DNA from: Struthidea cinerea
Lineage: Eukaryota > Chordata > Aves > Passeriformes > Corcoracidae
DNA length: 64,000 nt
Direction of reading: 5' to 3'
NCBI GenBank assembly: GCA_013397865.1
Contig: VZTI01001686.1
Location: forward strand, 169,154-233,153
Shown: positions 38,948-49,535 of the stretch, piece by piece
How positions within the stretch are numbered: position 1 is the stretch's first letter
Layout: the number at the start of each line of letters is the position of its first letter
The notes under the pieces: model-generated
The model's database searches: none
Seen by the model: the letters and a program-made list of their open reading frames with translations, nothing else
Told to the model about the DNA's origin: nothing
Program-made: the position numbers and the translations under genes

Positions 38948-38976
38948 TATATAGAATATATAATGTATTCTATATA
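38948..38976. repeat. AT-rich inverted repeat, 11-bp arms
   Basis: TATATAGAATA at 38948-38958 and its reverse complement at 38966-38976 are separated by 7 bases, in a TA-rich stretch. Such palindromes are common in TA-rich DNA. Confidence 0.85.
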
Positions 38977-40755
38977 CATCATTGCAACATATTGTCTATG
39001 TCAAAATATGTTTTTCATATGATGAAAAATATCAGACTTTTGAAGTCAATGGCTCAAAAAATTTTCTTTCACAGAAAATTTAGAGATTTTTTCTTTTAAC
39101 TGTAATGTCAACTATTTTTAAATTATTGCAACTTCCCTCTCCTAACCGAGTTTAGCAGATGATAATTTACACTTTCATGGTCCAATAATATATACTTTTG
39201 TGGAAAATAAGGTGCACCAGGCAAAACTGCCAGCTACAACAAACTCAGCCATATACTTCAGTACAAGAGGCTGCAATTTTTGCTCCCAACCAAGGGGCTT
39301 AATAAAATACAGACTACTGATGGACCTGGTGTCCAGAATAAAAGCTTAAGGACACAACACTAATGTGGCAGATTTAAATGTTCCTTCACTGAGGCTAGAT
39401 AATGAAAAAAATTACTGCCATCCAGTGTAAGAGAAGGAAAACACTGATTCCAAAGCAAGGAGAGGGGATATTTCTTTACCTTGCCAGCCCTGCTGTATGT
39501 AGCAGGAAAGATCCAAATTTATCCCTTGAATGACATGTAGCTATCAAGCAGCTCCAGCACTTTTCTCCTGTCAGAACTGTTCCTCATGGCCAGCACTATG
39601 CTGAGCTGGAAATTGCAGAGCAAAACAAATGGGCAGCTGGGAGGAGAAGAGAGCCAGTGAGGGCTGCAAATCTCAATATTGTTTGGTTGTTTTGCAGCCC
39701 AGCCAGCTGCCTTAATCTGAGCTGTCCTGAAGTGCAGAGGTGGGAACCCACATGTTATGAGGCTTGCAGACGTACCTTAGTGCAAGGGTTGCTACGGTGA
39801 GAAAGACTGGACATCTCTGCACTAGGAGGAGGATCTCCTCAAGGGAAGAAAAGATTAAAATACATACAGTCTGCCATCTCCCTTGTAAAAGCATGGCAAA
39901 CAGAAGTCCACAAAGACTTATTGCAACATCTTCCTTTAGATCCAAATTAAAGAGTTAAACTGAAGATAATGAAGATAGAAGAAGGTGAGATGACTATTGA
40001 CAATATTTATTTTTATTAACTGAAAAATAAATACCATGAATTCTCTGGCTCCTCTCCCCTTCATTCTATTTTCACGGCAGATCCTCTTTTTAGGCAAGGT
40101 GTTCAAAATATGTAAATAAAAGTACTGCAATTACAGCTTAATTACTCTTTCCAGGAATAACAAGCAACTTGTAAAGATGTTAAGATTTTCTGTCTAAAAT
40201 TAAAGTTGTCCTGAATTCACACAAATCTCACCCCTCAAATAAATGCTTGTAGTGATGTGAAGATTCAGAAATTGCTTCAACAGCAATAACTGGGATGGAC
40301 GCTGTGTTGTAATAATTTGGATACACTTGACTAATGCAGTTATTCGCAATGAGGTTGGCACAGTGCCCAAAGCATTGAGCAAACAAATACAGCAAGACAT
40401 TCAGTTTAACATCTCCCAACCCTGTGTTGAGATCTTTGTTCGGTCCAGGGGTGTTGTGGACACTATAGCACACTCTGTCATCAAAAATTGCCAAAATATA
40501 TTTATATTTCTTTGTTAAATTCACTAGTGTGTTTTATGCAAAAAAAAATGCTGGTGAGGCACAAGCATTTTTAATCAAATTAGTATGCAACATAAGGCAG
40601 CTGTGTATTCAAATGGGTTTTTAAGCAATTTGGTTGTTTTCTTTATAATAACAGGAAAGAACATTTTGATTTTGAAGGTGACAGAGGCAATATTACCAGA
40701 ATTAAACAATCTGAATTAGCTTTTTCATGAAATGTAATATGTTTTATGCTTTTAG

Positions 40756-40830
40756 ATGGGATGCTCCACTGCTTTCAGATGAGCCTTTCACTGTCACAGT
40801 CAATGGCCAGGAACAGAATAAGCTCTGGAG
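40756..40830 (+). other. Candidate 75-bp internal exon
   Basis: A 75-bp segment is preceded by ATGTTTTATGCTTTTAG, a reasonable acceptor, and followed by GGAG|GTAGGA, a reasonable donor. In the frame starting with TGG at 40757, the 24 codons are open and read like folded protein (WDAPLLSDEPFTVTVNGQEQ, then NKLW). The length is a multiple of three, so inclusion or skipping would keep frame. I do not recognise the protein. A frame this short is open by chance roughly a third of the time, so this is a candidate only. Confidence 0.28.
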
Positions 40831-41744
40831 GTAGGATTATCCTCAAATTTAATTTTTTTTTTTTAGAAGAAGCTAATGGCAAATGTTTCTAGCGAACTTT
40901 AGGTGCATCTATGTTATAACTAGAGAACCAAAAGAGGATATTAAAAGAAAAGTATGAAATTAGTAAACAAAGTTTGGCATTTTTCTTAGCCTGAATTTGA
41001 TGTATGAAATGAATATAATCTCTAGGAGGCATAAATATATCTATATATATATATACACGATATGATACAGTATATAGTTTTGTTTTCAGATACACATAGG
41101 AAAAATATAATAGAAATAATTTCCATGTATAATACGCTGCCAAAGAAACATATCATCTGAACATTGACATATTAGCTTTTGTAGCATGATAGAGATTTCT
41201 GCACGGAGTGGGTGTGAATTTGTTTTTGTTACATCCCAAATGAGGAAGTTTTTCTCTGTTCTACAAAAATGCAGTTTTAAGCGGATTCACAAAGGACACT
41301 AGTTGACTAATACTGCAAATAATAATTCTCTGGAAAAAGAACGTAACAAGTAAGTATTTTATATCATTCATTGACTTTGAGGTCAAATGTACTAAGTATA
41401 AATTGAAAAGTATCTTTTTCGCTTCACTTATACCAGCAAGGGTTGTTCAGCAAACCAGGCTTGATTCCTTCTATCTGACACTTCACCGCAACGCTCCCAG
41501 GTATCCAGAGGGTTTTCCAGTTACACCTGTGCAAATCCACTTCTTCAGAGAAGCCCTCACAGAGGTATCTGTGTATGCAGTACGTTAGGCTCATGTACTG
41601 AGCAGAGAGAGGATATGGGGAGGGACAGAGCACATCTGGTGTGCCCAAGACCTTGGTGTAGTGAACTACCAGAGCAACGTAAGTCTGTGCAATTCTTGAT
41701 GTATGCCTTGCAATAGAATGGAAACTTGGGGACAGAATAATCAG
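40831..41744. other. Non-coding stretch with TA microsatellite
   Basis: It holds a TA-rich tract at 41034-41056. The part from 41420 to 41744 is less AT-rich and may be old repeat sequence adjoining the CR1 tail, but I could not assign it. Confidence 0.5.
41034..41056. repeat. (TA)n microsatellite
   Basis: A short interrupted run of TA dinucleotides read directly. A similar shorter run lies at about 42910-42924. Confidence 0.85.
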
Positions 41745-41836
41745 TAGGATGGGGTCTCCATCCATGGCGGGGGGATTGAAATCAGATGGTCTTGTAGGTT
41801 CCTTCCAACCCAATCCATTCTATGATTCTGTGATTT
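41745..41836 (+). mobile_element. CR1 LINE 3' end, 5'-truncated
   Basis: The segment GGTCTTGTAGGTTCCTTCCAACCCAATCCATTC, followed by TATGATTCTGTGATT, is the diagnostic avian CR1 3' terminus: a ggtcccttccaaccc-like block followed by 8-bp direct repeats of the ATTCTATG type. Upstream GGGGTCTCCATCCATGG also fits the CR1 3' UTR. Only about 90 bases remain and none is coding. The element's sense strand is plus. Confidence 0.85.
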
Positions 41837-44800
41837 GCAGCACTGTTTTAAGGTAACTAGTCTGGACTTTACACTGAAATCAAGTGGTGTTCACAGTCAT
41901 TTAAGGCCAAGAGTTTAAAAACTCTACCCCTTGGTTTAGGGCCCTCTTCTAGAAAACTCCTCTGGCCTGAGTTTTCACCAGGCTGGTGGCAGCTGTGTGC
42001 CGTCTGAGGGATGTATATAGGACACAAGCACCCAGGAAGCTGGTTCCTTTGTGGAATGGGTGCTGGGAAGAGCTTCCAGACGTTGCTGAGAGTACTGACA
42101 AAGCTCATGGATCTAAAAGCATGTTTTGCAAGTTATGAAGCTCTAGTGGAGTCAGCACATTCATGGTTACAGATTAATCCTTTGTATAAATCTTATTTTT
42201 TTCTATGTGATCTTGAGATTTCAAATCACAGTTTGTTTCAATTAAAGTGGATAACTGCCTTCTATGCCTGCCACAGAATGAGGTAGACAGGGGGAGATTT
42301 TTTGCCTGGCTGTGTCAATTTATTCCTAGAACAACCCAGAGAGGAGTTTTGCTGGGATCCCACCATGCAGAAGAAACACGAGAGTTATAGGGTAATACAG
42401 GGAGTGCTGGAAAGGAGTCTTCTTGGGTGGATGACAAAAAAGTAGTCATTATTTCAGTGGATCTGAAAGAAGATGTACATCCAATATGTCATTTCAAGAA
42501 AGGGAAATATTTCTTGGGGTCTTTGTTGCTGTCTTTGTAACGCCATTTTGGGCACCTTGAAAATGGAGAAACACACATTTGGAATCAATGAAAACAAACA
42601 CATGTAATTGTAGAGGGATCAACACTGGACTTCTCAAAAGAAGAACAAGGAGAAACCCTTGTGCTATCTGCTAGCTCTCCAATGCGGAAATCAGACTGCT
42701 ATTGCTTAAAATGATGTTTGGGTTTCTTTCTGATATGTTACTTCAGCCAATTTGCTCTCATCAGCTGAAGGAAGCTGGGCATGCAGCCCTGACATCAGAA
42801 CGGTAAGCACCACCCCTATCCCCATGTGCACAATTACCAAGAAAATTCCTGAAGGCAATCTTCGAAATACAAGAAAAAAAGCTTCATAAGGGAAAGAAAC
42901 AGGCCAAAATTATATATATATATACTCTTATACTCTCCAAGAATTGAGATAAACAGTCTGGCAATATAAGACCTGTATTCACCTAGGAATAGATGTAGAA
43001 CATTCTACAATATTTCAGGAGAAAAAATAATTATTCAGAAAACTTCAGGCCATTAGAGTTAGCCAGAATTCTTTTGCAAGAATATTACTAGAAATGGTAT
43101 GGGACAATGGGTGATTTAGAAATGGGTGATTTATTTAGGGGCAGAAAGCATATATTCACACTAAAGGAAAATTGTGTTTTACAAACTAGCTTGAATCTGA
43201 TTATTTTAATGTTCTGTTGTTGAAGGGATGAATTTGTGTCTGCAATTTATCTGATTTTCAAAACTATGTTTGATATTTGCCACGAAAGAGACCTAGTTTA
43301 CAATGGGGGCAGGCAGTTATCCAAATAGAATAAAAATTATCTCAGGAAAGTGAAAGAGCATGCCAATTAACAATAACACTTCAGGTGGAAAAACATATAC
43401 AATCAGCAGTCAATAAGCGGCACTTTACCTGATCTATTACACAAATTGCACTGAAATCAATGTCAAGATTAGCTAGATTTAGTGGTAAAACATATTAGGA
43501 CTAGCAAAATTACATTGGGTTACTGGGAAATGGATAGTAAAGCTGCATCAACACAGTTTATCTCTGGAAATTGGATCAGTTCTGGTGCTCTTTCACACCA
43601 TAACTCTTCATTCCCACCCTCTTTTTTGCATTCAGTCATTCACTCTCCAGTTCAGCAAATACTTTTCAGAAACTGTGAATACCTTTTCTCATTAAAAGGG
43701 CTAGATAACTTTAAGTTATTTATATAATTCATTTATTCCAACAAATCCCAAACCCTGGGTTTACCTATAGGGATTTGCACCGATTTGCAGTGATTCATAC
43801 CCAAGAGCACAAATCAATGTGCTACAGCTGCTCCCTAGAGAAGTGAATTTCTAGCCTAGACCATTGTTTCATATCTGTCTTTGTCTTGTGGCAGGGACAC
43901 ATCACAGTCCTGTCCTAAAGACCTCTTCGATCAGGGCATTAGATACAATTCCTTCAGAAAAGCAAGGAAAAGCAGTTTTCCTTATATTCTTTCAGTTTAA
44001 CTTTCAATAAAATATTTTCCTTAATGCAAGCCTAAAATTCTTCAGGAAGCCCTCGGTCTCATCTCTAAGTTACTTGTTTTAAGATGAATGGATATATATT
44101 TAATGTCATATTAACTTTATAATCAAGACACATAAAGGGAATTTTTGCATTTTCTTTCGGAATTGACAGGATTTTTGAGCATACATGGTAGGTCAGATGG
44201 AAAATTTCTACCAACACTGCTCTACAGAAAGGGCTATGTAAGTACTACTGAAGAAAAGAGATATGAGAGAGAGTCAATGTGAAGGAGCTGGGGATCCCTC
44301 TCTCCAAAACCACTGCCCCAGCAGACTGGCTCACTTCAATCAATGCCTGATTGCAAACAACAAGCAGCAATAGGCTACAAAAACTAACTGTTTACATGTC
44401 AGCATGTTTTTTTTTTTAATTTGAAGGTTGACATGGCCTCTCAGGTTGATTGAAAGGTATATCCTTGCTGTAAAATATCAAGTAGCCACAAAAGGGAGGT
44501 GCTAGAATTTCACACCTCATTGAAGGAAAGGGTTGTTTACCAAACAGTTAAGTATACAAGGGAACTTACGGGTATAGAACAAACCTTTATTCTAATAAAG
44601 CTTCACTTATTCACCTGGATCATGTTTTCTGTTAGTTTCAAGGAAAATGCTAAATCCATCTAGCCCTCCTAGAAGTTTTGAAAGGTGAGAGTGACCCTAG
44701 CATGTAAGGTATAAAATTAAGAGAGAGGAACATTCCCAAAACCTGAAACACTGACAACCACATTATTGAGACGGAAGCAGAAAGCTACTTGGAGATGGGA

Positions 44801-46229
44801 ATTGACATCTATTTGCAGTGTAAATAGAACAAATGTAGTTTTTCTTTTACTCTAAGTTCACATTATTTGTATCTGTGTTGTCACTTTTTAATATTCTGAC
44901 TAAGTGCTATTACTTACAGATTCAGCCTAATTACAGACCAAAAAAAAAAAAAAATAAAAAATAAATAAATTAAAGGAGCTGGGCAAAGTTACTCTTCACT
45001 GAAGGGAGAGTGACACTAGAAACCAAGCCTCAGGGGCACCTTAAAAACCCACCACATCCTTACTCTATCCAGAGTAAGGAAAAATTTCCATCTATGCCAG
45101 CCAGGTAGGAGCAGGAGTACCAGTGACTGCCAGCAGCCTTGGAAACTCCCTGACATGTAGTAATAATGTGAAGGGGTGTTCTAGTTGGGACAGCTTAAAG
45201 GCACAGAAAATATTGGTGGGCAATAGAGCAGTGATATGGGATACACATCATGAAGTCATTCCAAGACAAGGGGTAAAAGCTTGAACCCTGAAAATCAAAG
45301 AGGGCCTGTTCTCCAAAATCCCAGGGTTAAGGGTTCTCAGGAAGTGGAAGACCCAAACTGATATTCTCGCTGTCTGATTTAGAGCAGAGATTTGGAAGAA
45401 GATATAATGCCTTTCATTAGCATGCCCAGATCTGGGACCTGTATTATTCTGGAGATTCTTCCTTCAGCATTACTGATGGAACTACTTTTTTTAGTATAAT
45501 TTACTTAAAATTTCTTTCAGGCTGGGATTCTACTGTTAGATGAACATGCTAATGACTGTTTCATCCTTTTTGTCTCCTTCAAAACTAATTATTCACAGTG
45601 TGTGAGAATACAATGAGAAACCAAGATAGACTTACCCAAGAATAATTTGTAACCTGGTCCTTCAGGCAGGTGTTCTTGGGAAACGAGAGAATTTTATTTC
45701 CAACAATATTAACAGGATACTTGAACATAGGAGGATACTGAGCATTGGAATTACTGACATTTATACGGGGAAGAACTCCATCTTCCCTAGCTGAAAAATA
45801 TCAAATGCCCTCGCTAGATCTAACCATTGGTTTGTGAGTATCTCATTTCTAATCAAAACAAACTGAAAGTTTTCAGAAGCTAAACTTTTGTTTTCTCCAA
45901 CCTACAACATTGGGTTTTCCTTTGTGTCAAATTCTGAAAATCTTTGTTTTAGATTAGCAAAAAGAGATTTGAAGAATTCTTAGTATTTGTTTCTAACTAA
46001 AAATTGACTTGCACAGCTCTGTTATACCCATTAGTGGTACAGCGGGATTACAAAAGAATGCCCATTTTTTCTCTAGCATAATGTATTATTCCAGCCTTTT
46101 AACTTATTTGTAAATAATTACAGCTAATGTACTGTAATAGTGCAGCTGACTCACTAATGTTGCAGTCCAGACACTGCAACCTCACAGATACCCTCTTTAG
46201 ATACTACTTTTACATTTTCCAAGGGAAAC
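41837..46229. other. AT-rich non-coding stretch, nothing recognised
   Basis: No exon or transposon recognised. It contains a short TA run (42910-42924) and an A/AAAT tract (44940-44972). The end nearest 46229 may include the CR1 sequence between ORF1 and ORF2, but I could not align it. Confidence 0.5.
44940..44972. repeat. A-rich / (AAAT)n tract
   Basis: A run of A of about 15 bases passes into ATAAATAAAT. It could be the tail of an old retroposon, but no body is recognisable on either side. Confidence 0.85.
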
Positions 46230-47214
46230 TTAGTTTAAAGCCCTCTCACTCAGCCCTGCCAACTCATGAGCTAGAATCCTTTTGCCCTTGTTTGATAGAT
46301 GGAGCCCATCTGACCCTAGCAGGCTTGGTGCAGTAAAAATTGCTCCATGATCAAAAGACCCAAAATTCTGCTGATGGCACTAGTCCTTAAACCACTTAGT
46401 GATAACGTGGGTTTTCCTGTTTGTTTCATCATTCATCCCCGCTACTGAAGGCATTGAGCAGGACACCACCTGTGCTCCCTTCCCATCAACCAATTGACTC
46501 AGAGCCTTGAAGTCCTTTTTAATTACACTGGTGGCCTTCTTGTCAGCCTCGTCACTGCCAACCGGGACAACCAGCAGCGGGTAATAATCAGAGGGCTGAA
46601 TTAGTTCAGGCAGTCTCCTGGTAAAATCCCATACCCAAGCCCCAGGGAGGCAGCAGACTTCTCTGTGGGATAATTTCAGTCAACATACAGGGCCTTCAGC
46701 TCCCCTCAGGAGGGAGTCATCTACTAAAACTGCCCTTTTCTTCTCAATACCTGAGGCTGTGATCCACATGACAGAGTAAGTGCAACTGGAAGACCCTCTA
46801 GACAGATTTTTTACTCTAGTGTCATCTGCCTGACCCTTTAGGTCCAAGCAAGGCCTTATACCTATTCTGTATGGGCACCTGGGAAGGCAATGGGGGTCAG
46901 GAAGGGATTCTTTTACCTCCCTGAGCAGGGAGCCATTTTCATTCTCTCTCCATTTACTAGGTTTCCTCCTTCTACCTGATGGCAAGAGGTATGGGGCTCC
47001 TCTGACTCCTGATGAGCTTCTCCTTAGCTTTACTAATTCTTCCTTAAGCTCTGCCATGAGACAGAGCAGATCATTCACCTGCTCACTCTGCACGCAGGTG
47101 CCTTTTGCACTGTCCTCTGGTACTGACACCAGGCTCAGACAACCCCTGCAGCCAGTGACCCGGACAGCTGTGTCCTTCTTGGGGGGACCTATCCCTTCTG
47201 TTTCAACCCTTTAC
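46230..47214 (-). pseudogene. CR1 LINE ORF1 pseudogene (esterase-domain protein)
   Basis: CR1 ORF1 encodes an RNA-binding protein needed for retrotransposition. It has an N-terminal Cys-rich zinc-finger-like region, a short coiled coil and a C-terminal GDSL/SGNH esterase domain. All parts are visible on the minus strand in one frame of about 328 codons. GCRGCLSLV lies near 47140. The heptad-like EQVNDLLCLMAELKEELVKL follows from about 47075. The esterase Ser block is AVLVDDSLLRGAEGPVC, where the usual Gly before Asp-Ser is Asp. Then come REVCCLPGAWV, a central VVPVGSDE block, and the Asp-x-x-His block SDGLHLSNKGKRILAHE before a normal stop at 46230-46232. Two nonsense codons interrupt it: TGA at 46680-46682, probably from CGA, and TAG at 46380-46382, probably from TGG. 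There is no net frameshift. No ORF2 is recognised next to it. Confidence 0.85.
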
Positions 47215-49407
47215 TGTTCTTGAGAGCTATCAGTATTTGGATACTTAGGCATACGTCTCTCTAGCAACGGCTTGGACTGGTTGTGCACTGGCAACAGCAG
47301 AACATGAATTCCTCTTTGTTTTTCTGGAACTTTAAAATTAGGTTTTCAAACCACTTTGTTCACTGGATATGTGCTTTCATATTTTGTTGGCTGACCACGT
47401 TTAAAAAAAAAATGCTTAAAAGATCTTAGTGGTTAACCTTACACATGGTAAAAAATCACTTGAATTCATGAAGACAGGAATTACAAAATTCATCATGTCT
47501 TCCCAGAATTAACTGGGAGACATGACAAACTCCTTCCTGTTTTTATATGTTTTAACTTGTTTTCTTAGGTCAGGTATCTTCATGAGACAGTTGAAGAGGT
47601 GCACAAGAATAAAAAACTTTTCTTTCATCTATTCCTTCCAGACAAAACTAAATGCTCTCACCATGTACCTTCCAGCTGCTAATGTAATGCTTTCCAAGAG
47701 CCATTGCCTGGTCTCCTTGCTACTGTCAAGAGAAACCCCTCTGGTTCTGCCTTCTGGTTGTTCCTATGGAGAGGAAGATCTGCTTGAATCTCAATATCAA
47801 TAATTTCAAGACTGCAGGGACAGCAAAATGGCATATCTGCTCTTAGTATGCTCCCTTCCCAATCCCATGGATGCTTGCAGTGGTGGGCAGTTCAGTATCT
47901 AACAGGGGTAAGATGTTGCCCATCGGCATCACTGAGCTATTCTTGCACAGTCTGTGCCCACCCTTCATTCTTATGCTTGGAAGTGAACCTGAACAGCTTT
48001 TAATGAACAATAATTATAATATTATTTCCAAAGCAGGCCACGGTCGTGATACACAATGAAGCTGTAGCACTCTGAGGTGGAGCACTGAATGCCAACAGAC
48101 TGATGTATGACAAACACCAAAATAGTCTAAACCATTTAGTTAGTCTTTTTTCTGAGATAGGTCTTTTTCATAAGATCTTGATCCTTGTTGTCGTAATGCT
48201 AATGAGGCCTTCAACCAAATCTGCATTAGGATATTTTCTGTGTCTTTGTGGAAATTACTGATTTGGAAAGCTAATATGAATCATACCATGCATCAGTTCC
48301 TTTCTCTGTTTCAAGGAATAAAGTGATTTCTTCTTTCTCACTCCAAATTTCTGTTTTGGAGTGATATATGTCTCATTCTTTAAGCTAATCTGTAATATTA
48401 ATCATTAAGATGTCTGGTAGCCATAGTGCTGTCACTTTTCATAATATTCCTTATCCTGAATCCATGAGACAGCAATTCTACCTGCCCTTCTTAGAAGATG
48501 GGATATTATCTATATGTACAAACTTGAACAAAAAAGTTTGCTGACAGTTTTAATAGATTCCTTGAAATGGTTGCTTACATAGAATTGCATTCTCCATATA
48601 AATTTGTCCTTTTATGAATTCTCTAGGAAATTGTTTAGATAATACTGTAAATTATAGAGTGTGTAGTGGGATTGGAGCTGGTCAGCACACAGTTGGACTT
48701 TTTTTTTCCCATTCAAAACTGGAAGAAAATTAATTTTATGAAACAAAAACTTGCAATACCTTTCCTCCTACTCTTGATGAAATACCAACAACGGACATTC
48801 AACACAGTTAGTCAAGAATTACTTTTCAAACTATTTCCAGCTACTTGTAGCTGAGACTATTCTTGCTGATTTATGCTATTATAAATCCTTTTGGAGCAGA
48901 AAGGTTTAAGAAGGCACAACACAAAATCTCTACCAGTTTCTAGAATTGCAGTTTGCACAACAAGGCACATTAATCTTATGTGTTAAACTAATAAGAATTT
49001 TTTACTTTTCCAAGCAAATAAGCATAGAAAATGTAGGCCTAAAAAGATTTTAACATAAGGACCCCTACTGTAAGGCACTTGGGGTGAGTTACAGTGTAGG
49101 TGTGCTTTATAATCATGAAAGATTCTAAGAACTGCTTATGACCTACAAAGGAAAGCAAAAATATTATTATCATTAATCTACAGAATTTTGTTTATTATTT
49201 TCTACAAGGTTTTTCTGTTAGTTACTAAGTGCTGAGTTAAGTTACTCTGACACCAAATATTTTTATAAAGTATTTGCAAGATTAAGCTGTAACGCTGTGA
49301 TCTTAATGATGATCCTAACATAAGTTTAAAGTAAATCTGAATGAACATGAATTTATGTAGCTTATAAGAATGTAAATCTCAAACTATTAATCCATGCAAT
49401 TATAAAA
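47215..49407. other. AT-rich non-coding stretch, nothing recognised
   Basis: No exon or repeat recognised. The part next to 47215 may be the CR1 5' UTR but is not assignable by eye. Frames such as 47522-47803 have no known motif. Confidence 0.5.
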
Positions 49408-49535
49408 CACAGAATCACAGAATATTCTGAATTGGAAGGGACCCACAGGGATCGAGTCCAGCTCTCAAGTGAATGGCCCATATGGGGATCAAACCCACAA
49501 CCTTAGTCTTATTAGCACCATGCTCTAACCAACAA
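49408..49535 (-). mobile_element. tRNA-Ile-derived SINE with CR1-like tail (TguSINE1-like)
   Basis: Bases 49474-49533 are the reverse complement of most of a tRNA-Ile(AAU). They cover the acceptor end TGGCCCATATGGGGATC, the T-arm, the anticodon loop (CTAATAA on the sense strand, anticodon AAT) and the D-arm up to GTTGGTTAGAGC. The tRNA head is followed on its sense strand by a spacer and a CR1-type tail, seen on the plus strand as CACAGAATCACAGAATATTC then TGAATTGGAAGGGACCCACAGGG. That composition is the one I know for the zebra finch SINE TguSINE1. The copy lacks the first part of the tRNA and has several substitutions, so it is dead. It is not a tRNA gene. Confidence 0.8.

Larger units (their letters stand above)
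29952..40755. other. AT-rich non-coding stretch with simple repeats
   Basis: Nearly 11 kb with no recognised exon or transposon. It contains poly(A) runs near 31302-31318 and 32200-32212, an A-rich tract at 33705-33803, a CpG cluster at 33893-33970 and an AT palindrome at 38948-38976. A relatively complex segment at 33460-33660 might be a conserved non-coding element. Confidence 0.5.

Noticed and set aside
40228..40524. Minus-strand open frame of 98 codons
   Set aside because: Overlaps a plus-strand frame, has no motif I recognise and no clear splice signals. Treated as chance.
41424..41813. Minus-strand open frame of 129 codons
   Set aside because: It runs through the antisense of the CR1 3' end and adjoining sequence, so it is a shadow of a repeat.
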